64,000 nt of DNA, from contig JAHFSX010000027.1 of NCBI GenBank assembly GCA_023269675.1, positions 1-64,000 of the forward strand. Reading direction: 5' to 3'. The first letter of the stretch is position 1; each line of letters starts with the position of its first letter. The notes under the pieces were generated by a model. It did not search any database, was not told the DNA's origin, and was given only the letters and a program-made list of their open reading frames with translations. Origin of the DNA: Verrucomicrobiota bacterium. Its GTDB lineage: Bacteria > Verrucomicrobiota > Kiritimatiellia > RFP12 > UBA1067. The position numbers were made by a program, and so were the translations under genes. This document shows positions 46,801 through 53,940 of the stretch, one piece after another.

Positions 46801-49796
46801 AGAACGGGCGCGAGCTGATGCGGCTGCGTACGGAACCGGGCGAGACCCAGCGGACGATCGAGCTGCCGGTGACCGAGGCGATGCGCGGCGGGGTGCTGGT
46901 GCGCAGGCTGTTCGTACGCGAAAACCGGATCTATGCCGACAGCCGCAGGATCGATGTTCCGTGGAGCAACAAGCGGCTCACGCTCAAATGGGAGCACTTC
47001 ACTTCTAAGCTGGAGCCCGGCAAGCCCGAGACTTGGCGGGCCGTGATCAGCGACGTCAAGGGAGCCAAGGCTGTGGCGGAGGTCGTGGCCGCGTTGTATG
47101 ACCGTTCGCTCGACGCCTTTGTCCGGAACACCTGGGCGCAGTCGTTCGAGCATTTTTTCAACCGGTGCGACGAACGCGGCTCGTTCACGTTGGAAAACCG
47201 CCTGTCGCCGCTGAATCACTTGTTCGGCGATTGGAAACGGGTGGTGGAGCCGGAGGCGTGGGTCTACCGCTCGTGGGTCAGCGGTTACAGGCGCGGCGGC
47301 GACGGCCTTGCCAAATACGCCAAGGCTCGGACGGCGGCCGTCGGGGGCGCCGACCTTTCGGCGGCCGACGGGGCGCGGCTGGGCAGGGTGTCTGAAGCTG
47401 TTGCCGCACCGGCGTCGCCTCCCGCTGCGGCGCAGGCGAAAGGCGCCGGGCCGGCGAAAACGGAGGATGCGGGCACAAGCCGGGGGGCGAGCTTCCAGGC
47501 CCGCAAAAACCTGCAGGAGACGGCGTTCTTCTTGCCGCATCTGGTGAGCGACGAAAACGGGGTGGTGACGATGAGTTTCACCATGCCCGAGGCGCTGACC
47601 GGCTGGCGCTTCATGGCGTTCGCGCACGATGCGGGACTGCGCGGCGGTTATCTCGAGGCCGAGGCGGTGACGGTAAAGGATCTGATGGTGGAGCCGAATC
47701 CGCCGCGCTTTATGCGGGAAGGCGACGAGGTGGCGTTCGCGGTCAAGATCTCGAACCGCTCCGCCAAGCCGCAGACGGGGCGGGCGCGGCTGGGCTTCAG
47801 CGACGCGGCCTCGCTGCAGAGCGCGGACGCGGCGGTCGGCAACACGCAGCCGGATCGGGAGTTCGAAGTGGAGCCGGGCGGCGCGAAGACCTTGGAGTGG
47901 CGCATCCGCGTGCCGGATGATCAAGGGTATTTGACCTACAAAGCGGTGGCGGTGACCGACGATTTCGTCGACGGCGAGGAAGGGTGGCTGCCGGTGCTGT
48001 CGCGGCGCGTGGCGGTGCGGGAGTCGCTGGCGCTGCCGATCCGCGGCAAACGTCTCAAGATGTTCAGCTTCGACTCGCTGGCGGCGTCGAAGGGCTCCAA
48101 GACCATCCGGCATCAGAACCTGACGGTGCAGATGGCGTCGCAGCCCGCGTGGTACGCGGTGCTGGCTCTGCCGTACCTGATGGAGTTCCCGCACGCGTGC
48201 TGCGAGCAGACCTTCAACCGCTACTACGCCAACGTGCTGGCGGGGCATATCGCGTCGAGTGACCCCAAGATCCGCGCTGTCTTCGAGCGCTGGAAGGGTT
48301 CGGACGCGCTCAAGAGTCCGCTTGAGAAGAACGAGGCGATGAAGGCCGTGATGATCGAGGAGACGCCGTGGCTGCGCGCGGCGGCGAGCGAGAGCGCGGC
48401 GAGGCGCAACGTCGGCCTCCTGTTCGACGAGACGCGCCTGAAGGCCGAGAGCGGCCGCGCGCTGCAGCAGCTGGAGGAGGCGCGGATTTCGGACAACACG
48501 TGGCCGTGGTTCCCGGGCGGCAACCGGAGCGACACCATCACGCTCTATATCGTGGCGGGGTTCGGGCGGCTGCGGCATCTGGGCGCGGCCGCGGACATGG
48601 GGCTGGCGACGGCGGCGCTGACGCGCCTGGACGCGTGGCTCACGGAGGAATACAGGGAGATTCAGCGCCGCGGCGAGAAAGAGGAGAACCATCTCACGCC
48701 GACGGTCGCGCTCTACCTTTATGCGCGCAGCTTCTTCCTCAAGGACGCGGCGGTCGATGCGGCCAACCGGGAGGCGGTCAGCTACTTCATCGGCCAGGCC
48801 AAGCGCTACTGGCCGCAGGCGGGGCTGCAGTCGCAGGCGCATCTGGCGCTCGCGTTGCAGCGGTGGGGCGACACCGTTACGCCGGCGGCCATCCTCAAAT
48901 CGGTCCGCGAGTCCGCGACGGTCAGCGAGGAGCTGGGCATGTTCTGGCGCGAAACGGGGCCGGCTTGGAGCTGGGCGGCCGCACCGGTCGAGACGCAGGC
49001 GCTGATGATCGAGGCGCTGCTGGAGGTGGCGGGCGACGCCGGGGCGGCCGAGGCGTGCAAGGTTTGGCTGCTGAAGCAGAAGCAGACACAGGGCTGGCGG
49101 AGCACCAAGGCGACGGCCGATGCGGTGTACGCGCTGCTGCTAGGGGGGGCGGGTGTGTTGGGCTCCGACGCGTTGGCCGAAGTGGCGTTGGCGGGTCAGC
49201 CGGTGACGCCCGAGACGGCCGAGGCCGGCACGGGCTTTTATGAGAAGCGTTTCGGTCCCTTGGAGATCGTGCCGGAGATGGGGTCGGTGACGGTGATCAA
49301 ACGCGATGAGGGCGTGGCCTGGGGCGCGGTGCATTGGCAGTACCTGGAGGAGCTCGCGAATGTGAAGCCTTACGGGGGCACGCCGCTTGCGGTGCGCAAG
49401 CGGCTCTTCATCAGGGAGCACACGGCCAAGGGGCCGGTCTTGAAGCCGGCGCTGGGCGCTTTGCAGCAGGGGTCGGAACTGGTGACGAGGATCGAGTTGC
49501 GCGTGGACCGCGACATGGAATTTGTGCATCTGAAAGACGCGCGCGCCTGCGGGGCTGAGCCTGTGAATGTCGTGTCGCGCTACACGTGGCAGGACGGCCT
49601 GGGGTATTACGAGAGCACGCGCGATACGGCCTCGCATTTCTTCATCGACTATCTGCCGAAGGGCGTTTACGTGTTCGAGTACGCCTGCCGGCTGCAGCAG
49701 AAGGGCGTTTACCGGTGCGGGATCGCGGAGATCCAGTGCATGTACGCGCCGGAGTTCAACAGCCATTCCGAGAGCTTGCTGTTGACCGTGGAATGA
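43875..49796 (+). CDS. Large alpha-2-macroglobulin family protein with CCEQ thioester motif
   Basis: This 1,973-residue protein has a signal peptide (MRLTVAGLILLCGSAAWPQ) and an N-terminal helical region of about 370 residues with TPR-like features. A series of macroglobulin domains follows (HIALFTDRAIYRPGQAVQFK). The thioester domain carries FPHACCEQTFNRYY, so Cys1442 and the Gln fit the CxEQ thioester motif. The C-terminal portion (VYVFEYACRLQQKG, FNSHSESLLLTV) is typical of the long Bacteroidetes/PVC type rather than the YfhM type. It would be a periplasmic or surface protease trap. It has no pbpC neighbour, unlike the first copy. GGAG lies eight bases before the ATG. Confidence 0.9.
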   Translation: MRLTVAGLILLCGSAAWPQQPDFSKAWDGVQKAVSEGLPKTAVERLAALEKAAVAREQWADAVRAVLERTGIEASLRGGKAEEGIPQFREAIAKAPEPMRPFMELVLAHLYWQYLNDNRWRLSRRTSVAGGEEGADIATWSLPRVLDEMEAQFERVMAYEPVLKATPVEEYGALLEKGSAPDAYRPTLFDFAAYELVDFYALGEQAGARPEDTVELAADGPALDDVSGFSFIIPDEAARRSHVLRALRLFQDLLKFHEKDADPSAYADADLQRLQFCRNQVVGEGRDLRYAAALDRFAQKWKKHEILSRAHALRARLALEAGNATLAWTLAQQGAAAYPKSAGAAQCRNLVSGIEAPSVSFAAEQVWCEPWPAMEITYKNLKAVQFRAVPVTFEEMFKDRTRYAYQSCESGAALLRRRPAKTWDVALPPAGDYKERTYGAQVPSDLPPGLYAVFASTDGSYVKDGKPVAWGVFRVSTLALVMARGENTLGGYVLTARGGEPVAGVRVQVWRFDRKDAYRREQTFVTDEDGYFGVPGEQAGDLLLVAEKDGQAAHTWESVWKGNEHERYGAPETHIALFTDRAIYRPGQAVQFKGVYFVSDRQKGNYYAVGGKSFTVKFNDGNGKHIADQTVRSNDYGSFSGTFVAPRDRGTGRMSISVENQGQVEFAVEEYKRPKFDVALEPPEADARLGALVSVRGAATSYAGVPAGGAKVDWRVVREVRFPDGCGRRAPDSASQEIAHGVTACDGDGRFTVSFFAKPDATVPQKDEPVFAFRVTADVTDTTGETRTGESRVALGYAAWQAAVVCGTWQTEQAPVGLVVRVQTPDGVGASAKGVLKVSTVRQPDRVMRPGLQPQPCGGGPGRGEAEPDPSDPENWPAERPVVVETVQTDTNGVATVSRTLKAGLYRVTFEARDPADKAVTARQLLRVVNPEAKRFNIKVPEYFEAASWRVEPGETFRAVWGSGYDSAHALVIVEQNGRELMRLRTEPGETQRTIELPVTEAMRGGVLVRRLFVRENRIYADSRRIDVPWSNKRLTLKWEHFTSKLEPGKPETWRAVISDVKGAKAVAEVVAALYDRSLDAFVRNTWAQSFEHFFNRCDERGSFTLENRLSPLNHLFGDWKRVVEPEAWVYRSWVSGYRRGGDGLAKYAKARTAAVGGADLSAADGARLGRVSEAVAAPASPPAAAQAKGAGPAKTEDAGTSRGASFQARKNLQETAFFLPHLVSDENGVVTMSFTMPEALTGWRFMAFAHDAGLRGGYLEAEAVTVKDLMVEPNPPRFMREGDEVAFAVKISNRSAKPQTGRARLGFSDAASLQSADAAVGNTQPDREFEVEPGGAKTLEWRIRVPDDQGYLTYKAVAVTDDFVDGEEGWLPVLSRRVAVRESLALPIRGKRLKMFSFDSLAASKGSKTIRHQNLTVQMASQPAWYAVLALPYLMEFPHACCEQTFNRYYANVLAGHIASSDPKIRAVFERWKGSDALKSPLEKNEAMKAVMIEETPWLRAAASESAARRNVGLLFDETRLKAESGRALQQLEEARISDNTWPWFPGGNRSDTITLYIVAGFGRLRHLGAAADMGLATAALTRLDAWLTEEYREIQRRGEKEENHLTPTVALYLYARSFFLKDAAVDAANREAVSYFIGQAKRYWPQAGLQSQAHLALALQRWGDTVTPAAILKSVRESATVSEELGMFWRETGPAWSWAAAPVETQALMIEALLEVAGDAGAAEACKVWLLKQKQTQGWRSTKATADAVYALLLGGAGVLGSDALAEVALAGQPVTPETAEAGTGFYEKRFGPLEIVPEMGSVTVIKRDEGVAWGAVHWQYLEELANVKPYGGTPLAVRKRLFIREHTAKGPVLKPALGALQQGSELVTRIELRVDRDMEFVHLKDARACGAEPVNVVSRYTWQDGLGYYESTRDTASHFFIDYLPKGVYVFEYACRLQQKGVYRCGIAEIQCMYAPEFNSHSESLLLTVE

Positions 49797-49802
49797 TGGG
49801 GA

Positions 49803-49849
49803 AGTTCTAAAGTTCTAAAGTTCGAGAGTTCGAGAGTTCGAGAGTTCGG
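49803..49849. repeat. Octamer tandem repeat
   Basis: Two AGTTCTAA units are followed by three AGTTCGAG units and a partial one. The tract lies between the second alpha-2-macroglobulin stop and the next gene, and runs up to the start of that gene. Confidence 0.9.
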
Positions 49850-49860
49850 ATGTGTCGGCA

Positions 49861-51540
49861 ATGGGCAATCGGCAATATGCTTATCGGTTGATCGCATGCG
49901 GGATAGCCCTGGCGGGAATTTTTGCGCGCGGGGATGACCGGCGTGTCCTGACGGCGGCGGAGTTTGGCGCGGTCGGCGACGGTGTGGCGGACGACGGGCC
50001 AGCAGTCGTCCGCATGCTGCAGGCGGCGGGAGCGCGGGACGGTGTGACCTACGCTTTCGAAAGCAACCGCGTGTACCGCATCCGGACGGCGGGGGACGCG
50101 CCGTGGGTGTTCGCGTGGACGAACCGCGCGGATGTGACGCTGGACGGCGGCGGCGCGCTGTTTCTGCTGGACCCCGCGGTACGGTTCATGAACGTGTCGC
50201 GCTGCCGCCGCGTGACGGTGCGGAACCTGACGGTCGATTACGGTCCGCTGCCGTTCGCAGAGGGCGTGGTGATGGCCAATGACCCTGTCACGAAGACCCT
50301 GGACGTGCGGATCGCGGAGGGCTTCGCCCTGCCGCCGCCGGGCGGTCCGACGCATGAGCGGGAGCAGTCGTACTTCGCGATGCTGTGGCTCACGGATGAG
50401 ACGGGCCGCCGCTACAGCGCGCACTACGGCGTGGGGGATCAGGCCGACGCCGGTCCGGGCAGCCGGTCGAATCGGGTGGTCCGCCTCTTTCCTGCGGCGC
50501 GCGGCGGGCACCTGCCCGATTTCCGTGCGATCAAGCCCGGCGAGACGCGGATCACGGTGCCGGTGCGCTGGATCGCGCACCGGATGGTGGCTGATCCGAA
50601 CGGGCATGTCACGCTGGTGCTGGACGAGAACCGCGATCTGCTGTTCGAGTCGGTCACGATCTGGTCGGCGCCGCTCTTTGCGGTGAGCGTGTCGCGGAAC
50701 GAGGGCACGTGCGTTTTCAGGCGCTTCGACATCGTGCCTAAACCTGACAGCGGCCGGATGACGTCCTCGTGGCGCGACGGGTTCCATGTCAAGGGCAACC
50801 GCGCGAAGCTGGTGTGGGAAGAGTGTCGGTTGGAGGGGATGAACGACGACGCCTTCAACCTTTCGACGCACGCCGCGCGGGTGGAACAGGTGACCTCTCC
50901 GACCGAGTGGGTGATCCGGCAGATCTATCCGCTGAACATCATGGACTATCGGCCGGGCGACACGGTGTGGCTGGTGGACGACGCACGCGGCGTGGCTTTG
51001 GGACGCGCGCAGGTGGTGGAAGGCGGCCTGCCGTCGGCCGACGCCCGCGGGTTCGCGCAGCCGCTGCGGGTGCGCGTTGAAGCCCCTGTGGCCGGGGTGC
51101 GCGGCGGATGCCGGATCTGGAACGTGAGCGCCGCGAATCCCGATGCCGAGATGCGGCGGTGCAGCGTGAAGATGAGCTGCCGGTTCCAGTCGCCGGGGCT
51201 GTTGCTCGACGGGTGCGCGTTCGAGGCGCTCGTGTGGTTTTACGGCGAGTACATGGAGGGACCGCTGCCGCTGCGGCTGACGGCACAGGACACGCGCTTC
51301 GCGGTGGGGCGCGGGAATCCGACGCGGGCTGTGGTCGTGGAGGGCCGTCTTCACGGCCGGAAGGGCGAGGCAACCCAGCCGGCGCAGCCGCTGATCGAGG
51401 AGGCGCGTTTCTTGCGGTGCACGGTCGACGGCGAGCTGGTCTGCGAGGATGTCGCGCGGGTGGCGTTGGCGGGCACCGTTTTCAGGACCCCGCGCGGGCG
51501 GTTTGTAGAGAGCCGGTGCGGGAACGTGACGGGGCGGTGA
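49861..51540 (+). CDS. Secreted beta-helix glycosidase/lyase-like protein (possibly GH110-like)
   Basis: This protein of about 559 residues has a signal peptide (LIACGIALAGIFARG) and a right-handed beta-helix. The segment TAAEFGAVGDGVADDGPAVV is the characteristic start of pectate-lyase-3/GH28-like helices, and VTLDGGGALFLL, VTVRNLTVDYGPLPF and ECRLEGMNDDAFNLSTHAAR are helix rungs. The Asp-Asp in GMNDDAFN and the preceding GRMTSSWRDGFHV recall GH110 alpha-1,3-galactosidases, but this is not certain. The start is uncertain: ATG 49861 and GTG 49852 both follow an octamer repeat and neither has a ribosome binding site. Confidence 0.7.
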   Translation: MGNRQYAYRLIACGIALAGIFARGDDRRVLTAAEFGAVGDGVADDGPAVVRMLQAAGARDGVTYAFESNRVYRIRTAGDAPWVFAWTNRADVTLDGGGALFLLDPAVRFMNVSRCRRVTVRNLTVDYGPLPFAEGVVMANDPVTKTLDVRIAEGFALPPPGGPTHEREQSYFAMLWLTDETGRRYSAHYGVGDQADAGPGSRSNRVVRLFPAARGGHLPDFRAIKPGETRITVPVRWIAHRMVADPNGHVTLVLDENRDLLFESVTIWSAPLFAVSVSRNEGTCVFRRFDIVPKPDSGRMTSSWRDGFHVKGNRAKLVWEECRLEGMNDDAFNLSTHAARVEQVTSPTEWVIRQIYPLNIMDYRPGDTVWLVDDARGVALGRAQVVEGGLPSADARGFAQPLRVRVEAPVAGVRGGCRIWNVSAANPDAEMRRCSVKMSCRFQSPGLLLDGCAFEALVWFYGEYMEGPLPLRLTAQDTRFAVGRGNPTRAVVVEGRLHGRKGEATQPAQPLIEEARFLRCTVDGELVCEDVARVALAGTVFRTPRGRFVESRCGNVTGR

Positions 51541-51572
51541 GTGCTGCGTCCGCAAAAGCGCGTTCTCGTGTC

Positions 51573-51601
51573 TTGCCTGTTCTTGAACATCGTGATATTT
51601 T
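51573..51601 (+). promoter_or_regulatory. Predicted promoter for the histidine kinase gene
   Basis: TTGCCT and TATTTT are separated by 17 bases, about 95 bases upstream of the proposed ATT start at 51696. The leader contains a 12-codon ATG ORF at 51629-51667 without a clear ribosome binding site. Confidence 0.4.
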
Positions 51602-51695
51602 ATATCCAATCTTCGCTTTTGTGTTGGGCATGAGTGTGATCCTCTTGCGCGGGCATGGTTTTCTGTAACGGGCCGGATGCAAACGGAGGCGGGTT

Positions 51696-53063
51696 ATTAA
51701 CTCTTATGAACTGATTCGCGGTTTGATCACCAACCTGTTTGTTCTGTTGGGATTCGCCGCCGTCTGCACGCTGGCGGGTGCCTGGGCGACCTTGCGACAG
51801 CGGACGGTGCACGCGTGGTTAACCGGTCTCCTGTACGGGGCGATGAGCGTGGTCGCCATGCTCGTTCCTGTTGTCGCGCAGTCCGGAAGGAGCATCGACT
51901 GCCGTGTCGGCGTGATCGGGGCCGCCGCGCTGTTGGGAGGTCCGCGGGCGGCGCTCGCGAGTCTTCTGTTTCCCGTCGCCTACTGTTTCTGCGTGGGCGG
52001 TCCGAGCCTGTGGACGGGGCTTGCGGAGCTAGTTTGGCCGTGCGCGCTGGGTACGCTCTGTCCCATGTGGTTCGGGCGGCATAAACGCCTGACGGTGCGG
52101 CGCATTGTTTTTTTCAGTTTCCTGGTTGGGCTGGGAACCCGGCTGGCGATGGCCGCACCCTTCCTGCCCGAGGCGGCGATGAGGGGCGCTTCGGATTCCG
52201 GCCTCGCCGGAGCGGTTGCCGGTTTTTTGGTTGCCACCGTCTCCATGGCGCTGTTATGCATGCTCGCGGTGTTGGATCAGCGGCATGTCTACGCGGTGCA
52301 GTCGCGCACGGAGATGGAACGCCGGGTGCTCCACGCGCAGAAGATGGATGCGATCGGGCAGATGACACACAAAATCTCGCACAGCATTTTGAATTCTCTC
52401 ACGGTCATCATGGGCGAGGCCGAGTTGGCTAAGATGGAGAACGCGGATCCGGCCAAGGTCGATGCCCGCATGGACGGCATCATCAAGACGGTGGATCAGT
52501 TGTCGCAGATGACGTTGGAGATGGTCGCTTTCGCAACGCCGGGAACGTTGCGGCTCAGGCGCATGGATTTGAGCAAGTGTCTGGAGGGGGCCGAGCGCAT
52601 GCTCTCTAAAATCCTCGGTCCGGGCATCGAGGTCGTGGTCGAGGGTGAACGCGCGGCGGTGCCGGTGGAGGTGGATCCGAGCCTGATTGAGCAGGTGATC
52701 CTGCATCTGGCGGTCAACGCGTCGGAGGCCATGACGGGTCCCGGGCGTATCACCATTAAGGCCGCGGTGGCCGACCTGTCTGGTCCGGAGCGTGCGCGGC
52801 TGCAGGCCGGCCTATGCGAGCAGGACCGGCATCGTGGAGCTTTCGGCGTGCTTTCGGTGCAGGATACGGGGTGCGGGATGACCGAAGGGGTGGCGCGCCG
52901 GATTTTCGAGCCGTTTTTCACCACGAAAGAGAGGCCGGAAAATGCAGGCCTCGGACTCGCCACCGTGTACAACATCGTGCAACGCCATTTCGGCTTTATC
53001 GATTTCAAGACGCGGCCCGGCGCGGGGACGACGTTCTATGTCTATCTCCCCGTTGTCGCGTAG
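51696..53063 (+). CDS. 5TM-LYT-type sensor histidine kinase, apparent ATT start codon
   Basis: This 455-residue kinase has five to six membrane spans with the 5TMR-LYT pattern (VGVIGAAALLGGPRAALASLL), a coiled-coil linker, and a kinase core. The H-box is QMTHKISHSILNSLTVI, the N-box HLAVNASEAM, the G1 box QDTGCGM, the F-box FEPFFTTK and the G2 box AGLGLATVYNIV. The track's TTG start at 51723 cuts into the first helix. GGAGG at 51685-51689 lies six bases before an in-frame ATT at 51696, giving NSYELIRGLITNLFVLL, which matches how this family usually begins. No response regulator gene is adjacent. Confidence 0.82.
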   Translation: MNSYELIRGLITNLFVLLGFAAVCTLAGAWATLRQRTVHAWLTGLLYGAMSVVAMLVPVVAQSGRSIDCRVGVIGAAALLGGPRAALASLLFPVAYCFCVGGPSLWTGLAELVWPCALGTLCPMWFGRHKRLTVRRIVFFSFLVGLGTRLAMAAPFLPEAAMRGASDSGLAGAVAGFLVATVSMALLCMLAVLDQRHVYAVQSRTEMERRVLHAQKMDAIGQMTHKISHSILNSLTVIMGEAELAKMENADPAKVDARMDGIIKTVDQLSQMTLEMVAFATPGTLRLRRMDLSKCLEGAERMLSKILGPGIEVVVEGERAAVPVEVDPSLIEQVILHLAVNASEAMTGPGRITIKAAVADLSGPERARLQAGLCEQDRHRGAFGVLSVQDTGCGMTEGVARRIFEPFFTTKERPENAGLGLATVYNIVQRHFGFIDFKTRPGAGTTFYVYLPVVA

Positions 53064-53158
53064 CGGGTCCGGCATCCCCGCCCGGGGCCAGCGGGCGGTG
53101 CCTGTGGCGGGGGCCGAAAGGCGTGACGGGCACCCGTGGCCTTGGCCGCTCCGGCCGG

Positions 53159-53539
53159 TTACCTCACGTGCCTGACGCTGTTGTGTGTGCCATGCTCGTT
53201 CGGGGCCCGGTCAGCGCATTCGGGGTCGGAACACCAGGCGCCGTTCACCACGATCTTGTACTCATGCGTCCCTGCCCCGTTGAGAAGGGTCGCTCTGAAG
53301 AGGCCGTCCTCGGGGTGATAGGTCAGCGGATGCGTGGTCGGGTCCCAGTTGTTGAACGTGCCGGCGATGCAGACCCGGCTGCCCCGTTTGGCGGCGACCT
53401 CGAACGGGATCGCCTTGCCGCTTTCGAGGGCCGTCAGCCGCATCAGCCTGTCGACCAGACTGGGCCTCTGCTTCGGGACCTTTGCGGATACGCGCGCCGT
53501 TTCGGCTTTCGATGGCTTGACCGACTGGGTTGGTGTCAT
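53159..53539 (-). CDS. Small stand-alone CBM48/AMPK-type glycogen-binding domain protein
   Basis: This 126-residue protein consists of a polar N-terminal half and a C-terminal CBM48-like domain (FEVAAKRGSRVCIAGTFNNWDP, GLFRATLLNGAGTHEYKIVVNG). The GTFNNWDP turn and the HEYKIVVNGAW strand are the hallmarks of glycogen-binding domains of AMPK and branching enzymes. GGAG lies seven bases before the ATG at 53539, so the longer ORF of the track is not used. It could regulate or localise a glycogen enzyme; no glycogen genes are in the window. It is convergent with the histidine kinase gene. Confidence 0.82.
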   Translation of the reverse strand: MTPTQSVKPSKAETARVSAKVPKQRPSLVDRLMRLTALESGKAIPFEVAAKRGSRVCIAGTFNNWDPTTHPLTYHPEDGLFRATLLNGAGTHEYKIVVNGAWCSDPECADRAPNEHGTHNSVRHVR

Positions 53540-53940
53540 GATGACTCCAAGCGTTGGGTTCGAATGTCTAGCTGCCGCGATGCGCGACCACCGTGAAGGC
53601 TCGCTTCGTGAAGCAAGGGGATTAGTTTTAAACACATTTCCCGGATATAAAACAATCGGGCGCCACGCTGATCCTGATGTCATCATTTGTCGGCCATCGC
53701 GATAGATAAATTACCCGACAGGCAATAGGAGTAACGCTGAAAGATGAAGGCGTCAACCGGTCGTCCGAGCCTCCCGGTACGCGCTCCTCCCTCCCGTCCA
53801 CGCCCCGCTCCTGCGCGCGCGCCGAATAACCGGCGATTTAACTTTGCGTTTGCCTAATATACATATACTATAGACATTACCTAAATGAAGTTACTTGGTT
53901 CATGATGACAGGCGAGCGCATTGGGGTAAAAAGGAAACGC
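53540..53940. other. Intergenic region upstream of the Kelch-repeat gene
   Basis: The 401 bases between the divergent CBM48 and Kelch genes include an AT-rich stretch near 53850-53890 (CTAATATACATATACTATAG) that probably contains the Kelch gene promoter, though no clear -35 can be assigned. On the minus strand TTGTTT and TTTAAA with a 17-base spacer form a possible promoter for the CBM48 gene. A 37-codon ORF at 53744-53857 has no good ribosome binding site and is not called. Confidence 0.35.

Noticed and set aside
53744-53857. 37-codon Pro/Arg-rich ORF upstream of the Kelch gene
   Set aside because: The only AGGAG is too far from the ATG and the peptide is low complexity.
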